From Anaerolineaceae bacterium (lineage in GTDB: Bacteria > Chloroflexota > Anaerolineae > Anaerolineales > Villigracilaceae), in the NCBI GenBank assembly GCA_009885525.1, contig VFKN01000120.1:1-61547 (forward strand): a stretch of 61,547 bases of DNA, given 5' to 3'. The translations under genes were made by a program, and so were the position numbers. A model generated the notes under the pieces. The model was not told the DNA's origin, ran no database searches, and worked only from the letters and a program-made list of their open reading frames with translations. Each line of letters begins with the position of its first letter. The stretch's first letter is position 1. Of the stretch, positions 42,955-52,227 are shown one piece after another.

Positions 42955-44493
42955 ATGGCTGATGATAAAAAAAGCATGGAGCACGACAAGAAAGTACTGC
43001 ATAATTTGGGGTATGCGCAGGAACTATCCCGCCGCATGAGCGGGTTCTCTAACTTCGCAATTTCATTCTCGATCATTTGTATTTTGGCTGGCGGCATTTC
43101 CTCATTTGCTGCGGCATTCAACTCCACAGGCGGCGGTGGGGCTTTTGTAGGTTGGTTTGTGGGTGGTTTGTTTGCCTTGCTGGTTTCTTTAAGCATGGGG
43201 CAGATTGCTTCCGCATACCCCACAGCGGGCGGCTTGTACCATTGGGGCTCAATTCTCGGTGGAAAATTCTGGGGCTGGATGACCGCCTGGTTTAACTTGC
43301 TTGGTTTGGTCTTTGTTGTTTCATCCGTGGATGTATACCTTTACCTAGTATTCTTCAAGGGCTTGTTGCTTGAAACAGTTCTCAAATATGACACTTCCGC
43401 ATTTACGATCTGGCACCAACATATATTTGTGGCTGTTGTTTTGATTACTCAGGCTTTGCTGAATCATTATGGTATTAAATGGACGACTCTATTAACTGAC
43501 TTCAGCGGTTACTTCATCCTGATTATGACCGTGGTTTTTATTATCGCCTTGTTCGTCTATTCACCGGTTAAAAGTCTTGATTTCTCCCGCCTTTTCACTT
43601 TCACAAATTACACAGGAGACCCTGGCGGCGGCGTAATTCCAACGCACACCAATAATGTCTTTTTGGCGTTCTTCTTCGGGTTGATCTATGTTATGTATAC
43701 CATCACTGGCTTTGATGCTTCAGGACATACCTCCGAAGAGACCCATGATGCTCAGGTTAACGTCCCCAAAGGGATGTGGACTTCCGTATTCTATTCGTGG
43801 ACATTTGGTTTGGTAATGGTTGCCGCATTTATTTTAACCATGCCCAGCCTTGATGAAGCAGCTGCCACAGGCTTCAACTCATTCTTCTATGTGTGGAGCG
43901 CCTCGAAGATGCCCTTCGCCCTCGCTTTAATCCTGGCGGTGAGTTTCGTGGTTGTGAACTACATCTGCGCACTGGCGGGTCTTACTTCCACATCCCGCAT
44001 GATGTATGCCTTTGCCCGTGATGGTGGACTCCCAGCCTCCAACTTCTTTTCCCACATTGACCCTGTTACACGCACGCCCACTTATTCCATCTGGGCGGCA
44101 ATTGTGCTTGCATTCATTTCCACGCTTTACGCAGATGCATTCTTGATCCTGGCAACAGGCTGTGCAGTCTTTCTGTATATTTCCTATACAATTCCAGTTA
44201 TCGCTGGCTTCTTTGCAGAAGGTAAAACCTGGACAGTAAAGGGACCGTTTAATCTTGGCGTGTGGTCCAAACCAAATGCGATCATCGCTGGCGTCGGCGT
44301 GGCTCTTCTCACAACTACAGGATTCTTCCCACCCAATCAAAGGGTATTCTATCTTACTGTAGCGATGCTGGTTATATTGCCGATCATCTGGGTCGCAGGC
44401 GTAAATAAATCCTTTGAAGGCGTACCCATGGGCGCGAAAATCAAAGAGAATCAAAAGAAGATTGCTGAGATCGAAGCCAAATACAAAGACTAA
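42955..44493 (+). CDS. APC-family amino acid permease
   Basis: 512 residues, about twelve hydrophobic segments, with a 25-residue charged N terminus. Family blocks: LSRRMSGFSNFAISFSIICILAGGISSF, SAYPTAGGLYHWG and TGFDASGHTSEET (about 250-262). It resembles the BAT/GABA-permease branch of amino acid transporters, so uptake of GABA, choline-like or branched amino compounds is possible; substrate undetermined. Good ribosome binding site (AAGGAG). A strong terminator follows. Confidence 0.92.
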   Translation: MADDKKSMEHDKKVLHNLGYAQELSRRMSGFSNFAISFSIICILAGGISSFAAAFNSTGGGGAFVGWFVGGLFALLVSLSMGQIASAYPTAGGLYHWGSILGGKFWGWMTAWFNLLGLVFVVSSVDVYLYLVFFKGLLLETVLKYDTSAFTIWHQHIFVAVVLITQALLNHYGIKWTTLLTDFSGYFILIMTVVFIIALFVYSPVKSLDFSRLFTFTNYTGDPGGGVIPTHTNNVFLAFFFGLIYVMYTITGFDASGHTSEETHDAQVNVPKGMWTSVFYSWTFGLVMVAAFILTMPSLDEAAATGFNSFFYVWSASKMPFALALILAVSFVVVNYICALAGLTSTSRMMYAFARDGGLPASNFFSHIDPVTRTPTYSIWAAIVLAFISTLYADAFLILATGCAVFLYISYTIPVIAGFFAEGKTWTVKGPFNLGVWSKPNAIIAGVGVALLTTTGFFPPNQRVFYLTVAMLVILPIIWVAGVNKSFEGVPMGAKIKENQKKIAEIEAKYKD

Positions 44494-44518
44494 AGACATT
44501 TTGATTAAGATGTAGTAT

Positions 44519-44552
44519 AAAAAGCGGTAACTCAAATGAGTTACCGCTTTTT
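44519..44552. terminator. Rho-independent terminator after the permease
   Basis: AAAAAGCGGTAACTCA, loop AA, TGAGTTACCGCTTTTT: a perfect 16-bp stem symmetric enough to work in both directions. Confidence 0.9.
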
Positions 44553-44557
44553 ATTAC

Positions 44558-44680
44558 GTCATTGCGAGCGCACTTTGCGACACTTGCGCCGCACTGCGTT
44601 CGTTGCAGTGCAGGTGAGCAACCTCCACAACAGTGACAGAGATTGCTTCGTCGGGAAGAACGCCCTCCTCGCAATGACAT
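44558..44680. repeat. Dispersed hairpin repeat, long copy (GTCATTGCGAG...CTCGCAATGAC)
   Basis: Starts GTCATTGCGAGCG and ends CTCCTCGCAATGACAT, so the ends are mutually complementary, with GAGATTGCTTCGTCGG inside. An extra inner hairpin, GCACTGCGTTCG-TTGCAGTGC, is present. It ends about 12 bases before the FGGY kinase start and may supply part of its leader. Confidence 0.82.
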
Positions 44681-44692
44681 ATGGAGAACACC

Positions 44693-46159
44693 ATGAAATA
44701 TCTGCTCGGCATTGATCAAGGCACAACGCAAACAACGGCAGTCATCGTGAATGAACTCGGTGAAATGATCGCAAAGAATTCCGCGCAGCTGCCCGCGCAA
44801 TTTCCACAGGCGGGCTGGGTGGAGCAAATCCCCGCCGATATTGTCCGAACAGTGAGGGAGGCTTGTGCGCCGTTACTCGATAAATATGAGATCGCCGCAG
44901 TTGGATTCGATAATCAGGGCGAGACTTTTATCGTTTGGAATGCGGATACCGGCGAAGCGGTCACGCCCGCGATTGTCTGGCAGGATACGCGCGGAGAATC
45001 AGTCTGCAAAGCGCTCGCATCAAACGTCGATGCGGATATGCTGCGAAAGAAAACGGGATTGCTGCTCGACAGTTATTTCTCCGCGCCAAAACTCAAGTGG
45101 GTATTTGAAAATTATCCTGATATTCGTAAACAAGCGCATGAAGGCAAACTCAAATTTGGCACGACAGAAACATGGGTGATCTGGTCGCTTACAAAAGGGA
45201 AATTACACGTCACCGATCCATCCACGGCTTCGCGGACACTTCTATTCGATATGAATAAATTTGATTGGGATGATGATCTGCTGAAATTGTTTGACGTGCC
45301 GCGCAACATGCTGCCAGAAATCAAACCGTCGGCAGGTCATATTGGCGATGTGGATTTTGGCGGCACGGGCAAGCCATTACCTTTACATGCGCTTCTCGTT
45401 GACCAGCAAGCCGCGCTATTTGGTCAGGCATGTTTCAGCGCAGGCGAGATGAAATGCTCCTTTGGCACGGGCAGTTTTCTGTTAATGAATATTGGCGATA
45501 AGCCCAAACTCTCTAATAATGGTTTGCTCACAACCGTTGGCTGGAATTTCAATGGGCATACGGCTTACGCTTTTGACGGCGGAATTTTCGTCACGGGTTC
45601 GGCGGTTCAATGGCTGCGCGATAATTTAAAATTGATTCCTGACTCCGCATCAAGTCATGACGCGGCGAAGCGTTCCGCAGATTCGGGCGTGGTGGTTGTC
45701 CCAGCCTTGCAAGGACTCGCCGCTCCGCACTGGCGGACGGATGTGCGCGGCGCGATGTTCGGGTTGAATCGCAGCACCAGTTCCGATGATATCGTCCGCG
45801 CCACGTTGGATGGGATCGCGTGCAGAGTCTATGAAGTAGTGACCGCAATGTCGCAAGACTTGGGGCAAAAACCGCCACATCTTAAAGTGGATGGCGGTCC
45901 ATCAGGAAATCCATACCTTATGCAAATGATCGCGGACTTGTTGAATCTTGATGTACAAGTTTCCGCCGCGCTGGAGGCGACCGCAATCGGCATTGCAAAC
46001 CTCGCGGGTGTTTCTGCGTTAGGGACGACATTCGATGCGTTATCAAAAAATTGGAAAGCCGAAACCAGTTATAAACCGGCGATGAAAAAAGAAGAAAGAG
46101 AAAATAAATTAACTCAATGGAACAAAGCAGTCGTTGCTGTAAAGGCATTTCATGGATAA
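44693..46159 (+). CDS. FGGY-family carbohydrate kinase (glycerol kinase-like)
   Basis: 488 residues from ATG 44693 (GGAGAACACC upstream); the ATG four codons earlier contains that ribosome binding site. N-terminal phosphate loop LGIDQGTTQTTAVI and IVWQDTR for the sugar site. The C-terminal half has FGTGSFLLMNIG, and DGGPSGNPYLMQMIADLL is the second family signature. Phosphorylation of glycerol or a similar polyol is suggested by the overlapping glycerol-3-phosphate-dehydrogenase-like gene. Stop and next start overlap by 8 bases. Confidence 0.92.
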   Translation: MKYLLGIDQGTTQTTAVIVNELGEMIAKNSAQLPAQFPQAGWVEQIPADIVRTVREACAPLLDKYEIAAVGFDNQGETFIVWNADTGEAVTPAIVWQDTRGESVCKALASNVDADMLRKKTGLLLDSYFSAPKLKWVFENYPDIRKQAHEGKLKFGTTETWVIWSLTKGKLHVTDPSTASRTLLFDMNKFDWDDDLLKLFDVPRNMLPEIKPSAGHIGDVDFGGTGKPLPLHALLVDQQAALFGQACFSAGEMKCSFGTGSFLLMNIGDKPKLSNNGLLTTVGWNFNGHTAYAFDGGIFVTGSAVQWLRDNLKLIPDSASSHDAAKRSADSGVVVVPALQGLAAPHWRTDVRGAMFGLNRSTSSDDIVRATLDGIACRVYEVVTAMSQDLGQKPPHLKVDGGPSGNPYLMQMIADLLNLDVQVSAALEATAIGIANLAGVSALGTTFDALSKNWKAETSYKPAMKKEERENKLTQWNKAVVAVKAFHG

Positions 46160-48557
46160 TACGATCTATGACGTTGCGATCATTGGGGCAGGGGTAGTAG
46201 GGAGCGCCATTGCGCGGGAACTTTCACGTTATAAGTTGAAGATCGCACTGATGGAATCAAATTCAGATGTGGGAATGGGAACTTCAAAAGCCAGCACAGC
46301 CATTTGGCATACAGGCTTTGATGCGAAGCCCGGTTCGCTCGAAGCAACTCTTATGCGCCGCAGTTACGCGTTGATGGATAAGTTTCTCCCCGAAGCAAAT
46401 ATTGCGCACGAAAGATTGGGAGCGCTGCTCATCGCGTGGAATCAGGATCAATTTGATTCGCTGCCCGCGCTTGAGAAGAGGTCATATGAAAACAGCGTGA
46501 TGGATGTGCAAATCATATCCACCGCTGAAATTTATCAGCGCGAACCGAACATTAGCAAAGGCGCATTGGGCGGGTTGCTTGTCCCTGGCGAGGGAATTCT
46601 GTGTACATATTCCGTTCCGTTGGCGTGCGCATATCAGGCTGTGTTAAATGGCGTGAAATTGTTTTTGGATCATCCTGTAAAAAATATAAAACAGGATAAA
46701 GATATCTGGATATTGGATGCTGAAATTCGCGCTAGATATGTTATCAACGCGGCGGGACTATATTCGGATGAGATCAATAATTGTTTTGGCAAGACCAACT
46801 TCGTGGTCACGCCGCGGCGCGGACAGTTGATCGTCTACGATAAAATGGCGCGGAATCTTATCAATCATGTTTTACTGCCGGTGCCGACATCCAAAACAAA
46901 GGGCGTATTGATCAGCCCGACAGTTTATGGAAATATTTTGCTGGGGCCCACCGCTGAAGACCTCGACGATAAGACCGCGACTCAAACAACAACGGAGGGG
47001 TTGAATTTTTTGCTTGGCAAAGGACATGAAATTTTGCCGCAATTGCTGGACGAAGAAGTGACCGCAACTTATGCGGGCTTGCGCGCAGCAACGGAACACA
47101 GTGATTATCAAATCGCGATGGATGTTGAGCAAAAATATTTGTGCGTGGGCGGAATCCGCTCGACGGGAATTTCATCGGCTCTGGGGATCGCGGAATATTC
47201 TGTCGAATTGCTGCGCGATACGGGATTGAATTTTATTTTGAAAGATGAATTCAAATTGGTGAAGATGCCAACGATCGGGCAAGCAGATATTCGTCCGCAT
47301 CAAAACGCGGAGTTGATCGCGCACAACGCCGCTTACGCCGAGATTATCTGCCATTGCGAAAAAGTCTCGCGCGGCGAGTTGATCGACGCAATGAACGCAC
47401 CCATCCCCGCCACAAATTTAGATGCGCTGCGCAGAAGAACGCGCGCCTCACAGGGTAGGTGTCAGGGATTTAATTGTCATGCAAAATTGCTTGCGTCATT
47501 ACAAGACCTGACAGGTTTCCACGCAGATCCGATCAACCAGATAGACTCTGATTCACAAAATACTCGATCAACCATTACTACAGTGAAACCTGTCAGGTCT
47601 GCGGATGTCTTAATCGTCGGCGCGGGACCTGCGGGACTTTCTGCGGCGATTGAATTAAAAAAACAAGGCGTAAAAAATATTCTCGTCGTTGACCGTGAAC
47701 CCGAAGCGGGCGGAATGCCGCGCTTCTGTCATCATCCCGGCTTCGGACGTGAAGATTTGTGGCGCGTTTGGATGGGTCCAAAATATGCAAAATACTACCG
47801 CGACCTTGCGGAGAAGATGGGCGTGGAAGTGCAAACCTCCACAACAATTTTGGGATGGAACGAATCGCAAAAATTATCTTATACATCTCCAAGCGGATTG
47901 GGTGAAATTCAGGCGCAGGCGGTGCTGCTTGCAACAGGCATCCGCGAACAGCCAAGATCGGCGCGATTGATTCCAGGCACACGCCCGCAGGGAATTTACA
48001 CAACGGGTTCGCTGCAAAGATTTGTCTATCAGGAAAATTTACCCGTCGGCAAACGCGCGGTGATTATCGGCGGCGAGGTGGTAAGTCTTTCGGCGCTGAT
48101 GACGTTGACGGATGCGCGAATTCCCTGCGCGCTGATGGTCACCGAAGAGGCGCGGCATCAAATCGATTTCCCGTATATCGTGTTCAAGTGGGTGTACGCT
48201 GATATCCTCACGCGCACACCGATCATCACCAACACGCGCGTATCAAACATCTTCGGACAAAAACGCGTCGAGGCAATTGAACTGACGCACACCGATGGTC
48301 GCACTCAACTCGTCGAGTGTGATACGGTTATCTTCACGGCTAATTGGATTCCTGAAAACGAACTCGCGCGCATGGGCGGATTGGAAATTGACCCGCAAAC
48401 AAAAGGACCCAGAATCAACGCGGAATTTCAGTCTTCAGTAAATGGAGTCTTTGCTGCCGGAAATTTACTGCGCGGCGCGGAAACCGCGGATCATTGTGCG
48501 GTGGAAGGGAAACGAGCGGGCGCAATGATCAGGAAGTATTTGATGGCTCAGAAATAA
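46152..48557 (+). CDS. Fused oxidoreductase: glycerol-3-phosphate dehydrogenase-like - BFD [2Fe-2S] - pyridine nucleotide oxidoreductase
   Basis: 801 residues. About 1-370: DAO-type FAD domain (IIGAGVVGSAIAREL at 9-23; GTSKASTAIWHTGFD). About 397-450: BFD-like [2Fe-2S] domain with four Cys as CHC and RCQGFNC. About 480-800: second FAD/NAD(P)-binding module (IVGAGPAGLSAAIEL, RAVIIGGEVVS, FTANWIPENELARM). In many bacteria the two flavoproteins are separate genes beside glycerol kinase; here they are one chain. Electrons from glycerol-3-phosphate could pass by the cluster to the second flavin. The linker at about 450-483 is encoded by a DNA inverted repeat (47504-47600). Confidence 0.9.
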   Translation: MDNTIYDVAIIGAGVVGSAIARELSRYKLKIALMESNSDVGMGTSKASTAIWHTGFDAKPGSLEATLMRRSYALMDKFLPEANIAHERLGALLIAWNQDQFDSLPALEKRSYENSVMDVQIISTAEIYQREPNISKGALGGLLVPGEGILCTYSVPLACAYQAVLNGVKLFLDHPVKNIKQDKDIWILDAEIRARYVINAAGLYSDEINNCFGKTNFVVTPRRGQLIVYDKMARNLINHVLLPVPTSKTKGVLISPTVYGNILLGPTAEDLDDKTATQTTTEGLNFLLGKGHEILPQLLDEEVTATYAGLRAATEHSDYQIAMDVEQKYLCVGGIRSTGISSALGIAEYSVELLRDTGLNFILKDEFKLVKMPTIGQADIRPHQNAELIAHNAAYAEIICHCEKVSRGELIDAMNAPIPATNLDALRRRTRASQGRCQGFNCHAKLLASLQDLTGFHADPINQIDSDSQNTRSTITTVKPVRSADVLIVGAGPAGLSAAIELKKQGVKNILVVDREPEAGGMPRFCHHPGFGREDLWRVWMGPKYAKYYRDLAEKMGVEVQTSTTILGWNESQKLSYTSPSGLGEIQAQAVLLATGIREQPRSARLIPGTRPQGIYTTGSLQRFVYQENLPVGKRAVIIGGEVVSLSALMTLTDARIPCALMVTEEARHQIDFPYIVFKWVYADILTRTPIITNTRVSNIFGQKRVEAIELTHTDGRTQLVECDTVIFTANWIPENELARMGGLEIDPQTKGPRINAEFQSSVNGVFAAGNLLRGAETADHCAVEGKRAGAMIRKYLMAQK
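47504..47600. repeat. 15-bp inverted repeat in the interdomain linker of the fused oxidoreductase
   Basis: AGACCTGACAGGTTT (47504-47518) and its exact complement AAACCTGTCAGGTCT (47586-47600), 67 bases apart. Each arm also contains its own palindrome (ACCTGACAGGT-like). The insert is in frame and translated as a polar Ser/Thr/Asp/Gln-rich linker between the BFD and second FAD domains. Confidence 0.88.
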
Positions 48558-48569
48558 CTTTCAAAAATT

Positions 48570-48621
48570 TTGTAACAAAATCTAAAGAACGCGTTACAAT
48601 TAACTTGTGATTTGCCTCACA
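48570..48621 (+). promoter_or_regulatory. Promoter with TGTGA-N6-TCACA operator before the ABC-2 exporter
   Basis: TGTAAC (48571-48576), 18 bases, TACAAT (48595-48600). Five bases later comes a perfect CRP/FNR-type palindrome, TGTGA-TTTGCC-TCACA (48606-48621). A second dyad, TTGTAAC/GTTACAA (48570-48576 and 48593-48599), spans the core promoter. The position at the start site suggests repression. Same geometry as the focA promoter. Confidence 0.6.
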
Positions 48622-48639
48622 CATTAAGAGGAGCCTTCC

Positions 48640-49584
48640 ATGAACAACTCGCCCGCCATCGAAGTATTGAACCTACACCGATCTTTTGGTGGAAATAAAG
48701 CCGTACAGGGTGTCAGTTTTGAAGTGAAACAGGGCGAGATCTTCAGCCTGCTGGGTCCCAACGGCGCGGGCAAGACGACGACCATCTCGATGCTTTCGTG
48801 CCTGCTTCGTCCCGATGAAGGCGACGCGCGCGTGATGGGACATTCGATCCGCAGCGACCAGATGGGAGTCAAATCCGCGCTGGGTGTTGTCCCGCAAGAG
48901 ATTGCTTTGTACGAGGATTTAACCGCGCGTGAGAATTTAAACTTTTGGGGCAAGATGTACGGCTTGCGCGGGTCAGCGCTCAAAATCCGCGTGGATGAAG
49001 TTCTGGAAATCATCGGGCTGAGTGATCGCGCGCGCGAACGCGTCGGAAAATATTCGGGCGGGATGAAGCGGCGCGTTAATATCGGGGTGGCGTTATTGCA
49101 TAAACCCAAAGTTATCTACATGGACGAGCCAACTGTTGGCATCGATCCGCAGTCGCGGCGCAATATTCTCGACAGCGTCATCGCGTTAAAAAATCAAGGC
49201 ATGACCGTGCTGTACACCACGCATTACATGGAGGAGTCGCAGGAAATTTCTGACCACATCGCCATCATGGATCACGGCAAAGTGATCGCATCCGGCACAC
49301 ATGAGGAATTGGTGAAATTGATCGGCGGGCAGGCGCGCATCGAACTGACATTGAACACGAACGCGGAAAATGTGATCGCGGAATGGAAGACAGTGGAAGG
49401 CGTGGATAGCGTGACAGCGGAGGAGGAAAAAATCAGCGCGCTAGTCAATGACAGCAATCTGGTTTTGCCGCGCTTGTTTGAATCCGCCACGCGTCACTCT
49501 GCGCGCATCACATCGGTGGAAATCCGCGAGCCGAATCTTGAATCGGTGTTTCTGCATTTAACAGGGCGCGCGCTGCGTGATTAG
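48640..49584 (+). CDS. ABC-2 type exporter, ATP-binding protein
   Basis: 314 residues. Walker A GPNGAGKTT (about 41-49), Q-loop VVPQEIALYEDLTARENL, signature YSGGMKRRVNIGVAL, Walker B VIYMDEPTVGIDPQSRR, switch His in YTTHYMEE. The C-terminal 85 residues match the accessory domain of DrrA-like ATPases. It is the first gene of a three-gene exporter and has a ribosome binding site AAGAGGAG. The promoter carries a CRP-type operator. Confidence 0.94.
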   Translation: MNNSPAIEVLNLHRSFGGNKAVQGVSFEVKQGEIFSLLGPNGAGKTTTISMLSCLLRPDEGDARVMGHSIRSDQMGVKSALGVVPQEIALYEDLTARENLNFWGKMYGLRGSALKIRVDEVLEIIGLSDRARERVGKYSGGMKRRVNIGVALLHKPKVIYMDEPTVGIDPQSRRNILDSVIALKNQGMTVLYTTHYMEESQEISDHIAIMDHGKVIASGTHEELVKLIGGQARIELTLNTNAENVIAEWKTVEGVDSVTAEEEKISALVNDSNLVLPRLFESATRHSARITSVEIREPNLESVFLHLTGRALRD

Positions 49585-49592
49585 GTGAGCAT

Positions 49593-49692
49593 GTATACAA
49601 GTAGACAGGTATACAGGTATACAAGTAGACAAGTATGTCCATCCGTGCTTACGTGTTTACATGTCTACGTATTTACTTGTTTACTTGTCTAC
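49593..49692. repeat. Inverted array of 8-bp units between exporter genes
   Basis: Left half: GTATACAA, GTAGACAG, GTATACAG, GTATACAA, GTAGACAA and GTATGTCC in perfect 8-base register. Right half in the opposite sense: CTTACGTG, TTTACATG, TCTACGTA, TTTACTTG, TTTACTTG and TCTACCTC. The two halves can fold into a long imperfect hairpin. It fills the 126-bp gap between the ATPase and the first permease and ends 18 bases before the TTG start. Confidence 0.9.
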
Positions 49693-49710
49693 CTCTCCGG
49701 AGATTAACCA

Positions 49711-51006
49711 TTGAAAGCACTTGATATCGCCCTCAAAGACATGCTGCGTTCCCTTCGTAGTTTTTTTGCGCTGCTGTTTATGTTCGTGCTGCCATTGTTT
49801 ATAACGGGCATGTTCTATTTCATGTTCGGCAACGTGGCAGAGGACGGGGAGTTCAACCTACCCAAGACAAAAGTGATCGTTGCAAACATGGATGCAGGCG
49901 GGCCAAAGTTCAACGTTGACACAGACAACATCCCCGGCGGCAAAGATGCAGATACGATGGGAGAATTGATCGTCGGGATTTTGGAAAGCGATGACATGGC
50001 AGACTTGATCGAAGTCTCGCACGCAGCCAGCCCAGCAGCCGCGCGCGCCGCGATAGATAATCAAACCGCGCAGGTTGCGATCATCATCCCAAAAAATTTC
50101 TCGGATCAATTTGCAGATATAGACGGCGAGGCGGTCATCGAGTTTTATCAAGACCCGACATTGAACATCGGCCCCGGCATTATCCGTGCGATACTCAACC
50201 GCTTCACAGATGGAATGGCGGGCGTGAAGATTGCCATAAATGTTTTCATGGATGAGGCTGAGCAAAAGGATCAAGCGCGTGTCGGAGAAGTTGTTCAACG
50301 TTATTTGAAAATCTCGCTCGCTGAAACAGAAGACCTAGAAAAAGAACTGCTTGATGTGCATGTCCCTGCCAGTGAGAACGCAGCCGCAAAAAGTGAAAAC
50401 TTTTTGATCCGCATGCTCGGTCCCATCATGGGCGGGATGATGATCTTCTACTCCTTCTTCACCGGCACATCCGCCGCACAGAGCATTCTGAGGGAAGAGG
50501 AAGAACGCACCATGCCGCGCCTGTTCACAACACCCACATCGCAAGCGACAATTTTAAGCGGCAAGTTCCTCTATGTTTTTATGATGGTATCGGTGCAGGT
50601 GACTGTGCTGCTGGCTGCCGCAAGGGCGATCTTTGGAATCAACTGGGGCGAGGTTCTGCCCGTAACAATATCCGCAATCGGGATTGTCATTAGCGCATCG
50701 TCATTCGGCATCTTTGTCAATTCACTGCTTAAAGACACCAACCAGGGCAGCGTGATCTTCGGCGGCTTAATCACCATCACCGGCATGGTCGGCATGATCA
50801 ACACTTTTGCGATGGGTTCGCCCAACGCAGATCAGCTCGGCGATGTATCGCTGCTGGTTCCGCAAGGCTGGGCGGTGCGCGGTTTGACGCAAGCCATGCG
50901 CGGGCAGCCCATTAACGAAATATTGATCACCCTGTCAGTCTTGCTGATCTGGAGCGCGGTCTTCTTCATCATCGGCGTGTGGCGCTTCAACAAGCGTTAC
51001 GTGTAG
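49711..51006 (+). CDS. ABC-2 type exporter permease 1
   Basis: 431 residues from TTG 49711 (CCGGAG nine bases upstream). One N-terminal membrane helix (about 17-40), a large extracytoplasmic domain (about 45-225), then five hydrophobic segments: the ABC2_membrane_3 layout. The REEEERTMPRLFTTP coupling-helix block is present at about 263. It works with the upstream ATPase and the next gene. Substrate unknown (drug, lipid or small peptide). Confidence 0.9.
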   Translation: MKALDIALKDMLRSLRSFFALLFMFVLPLFITGMFYFMFGNVAEDGEFNLPKTKVIVANMDAGGPKFNVDTDNIPGGKDADTMGELIVGILESDDMADLIEVSHAASPAAARAAIDNQTAQVAIIIPKNFSDQFADIDGEAVIEFYQDPTLNIGPGIIRAILNRFTDGMAGVKIAINVFMDEAEQKDQARVGEVVQRYLKISLAETEDLEKELLDVHVPASENAAAKSENFLIRMLGPIMGGMMIFYSFFTGTSAAQSILREEEERTMPRLFTTPTSQATILSGKFLYVFMMVSVQVTVLLAAARAIFGINWGEVLPVTISAIGIVISASSFGIFVNSLLKDTNQGSVIFGGLITITGMVGMINTFAMGSPNADQLGDVSLLVPQGWAVRGLTQAMRGQPINEILITLSVLLIWSAVFFIIGVWRFNKRYV

Positions 51007-51014
51007 GAGCGTTT

Positions 51015-52214
51015 ATGATTCGCATTCTCGATATCACCCTGAAAGACCTGACGCAGCTTATGCGCGACGCCAAGACCTTTATGTTCCTGCTCATCATGCC
51101 GATTTTGTTCACGCTCTTATTCGGCTATGCCTCCGGCGCATTTAGCAGCAACAAATCTGATTCGCGTTTGCCGGTTGGCTACTTGAACGAAGATAACCGC
51201 TGGGTCGCTCAATCCCTGCACGACATACTCGCGGATTCAGAAACCATCCGTCTCGTGGAATATTCATCCGCGACAACCTCCGACCTCGAAGCACTCGTCA
51301 CCGACGGAAAGTTAGCCGCCGCCATTATTGTTCCGCGCGGATATGGACAGGCGATGCTCAAGAATAAAACCGCACATCTGATCGTCATCGCTGACACCGG
51401 CTCGACGGCATGGATAACCATTCAAGCCGAGACACTGACCGCCGTCAGCCGTTTGGATGGCGCGCTCCGCACCGCAACCATAGCAGATGATATGCTCGGA
51501 GATCGCGCGCCGTTCCGCTACGCCTTCGATCAAACGCTTGCAGCCTGGCAAGACCCGCCCATCAAAGTCGTTGAAACGACCAGCAGCGTTGTGCCAAAAG
51601 TCACCGGTAGCGGCATGTCGCTGGCACACACCTCGCCAGGGATGATGCTGCAATTTTCCATCGCGGGTTTGTTGACCGCCGCGCAAGTCATCGTCGTGGA
51701 GCGCAAGTCACGCACGCTGCAAAGGCTGCTGACGACTTCTGTGCGCCGCATCCACATTTTGCTTGGGCATTATCTGGCGATCTTCACTTTGATATTTTCG
51801 CAATTTATGATTTTGATCGCCTTTGGGCAACTTGCTTTGAAAGTCGAATACATGCGCGCACCAGGCGCAACGCTGCTCGTAGCATTCAGCGCGGCGTTGT
51901 GCATCTCCGCAATGGGTTTATTGATCGGCATCATCGCAAAAAGCGAGGAGCAAGCCGTCATCTTGTCGATCGTTCCAATGTTCCTATTTTCCGGTTTGGG
52001 CGGCGCGTGGGTTCCGCTGGAAGTGACAGGCGAGACCTTCCAACTCATCGGGCATCTCACACCCGTCGCATGGGCAATGGATGGATTCAAGAATGTGATC
52101 GTGCGTGGGTTTGGGTTGGATTCTGTATTAATTCCAGCAGCCGCGCTGATGGCGTATGCAATATTATTTTTCACCCTCGCCGCGTGGAGGTTAAACGTAT
52201 CGGAGGAAAGATAA
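51015..52214 (+). CDS. ABC-2 type exporter permease 2
   Basis: 399 residues from ATG 51015 (GGAG eight bases upstream); a longer frame begins inside the previous gene and is less likely. Same architecture as permease 1: an N-terminal helix, an external domain of about 170 residues, five C-terminal helices and the coupling block ERKSRTLQRLLTTSVRR (about 230). The two permeases probably form a heterodimer. The stop is 13 bases from the convergent acyltransferase stop; no terminator hairpin is evident there. Confidence 0.9.
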   Translation: MIRILDITLKDLTQLMRDAKTFMFLLIMPILFTLLFGYASGAFSSNKSDSRLPVGYLNEDNRWVAQSLHDILADSETIRLVEYSSATTSDLEALVTDGKLAAAIIVPRGYGQAMLKNKTAHLIVIADTGSTAWITIQAETLTAVSRLDGALRTATIADDMLGDRAPFRYAFDQTLAAWQDPPIKVVETTSSVVPKVTGSGMSLAHTSPGMMLQFSIAGLLTAAQVIVVERKSRTLQRLLTTSVRRIHILLGHYLAIFTLIFSQFMILIAFGQLALKVEYMRAPGATLLVAFSAALCISAMGLLIGIIAKSEEQAVILSIVPMFLFSGLGGAWVPLEVTGETFQLIGHLTPVAWAMDGFKNVIVRGFGLDSVLIPAAALMAYAILFFTLAAWRLNVSEER

Positions 52215-52227
52215 ACCTCCCCGTATT

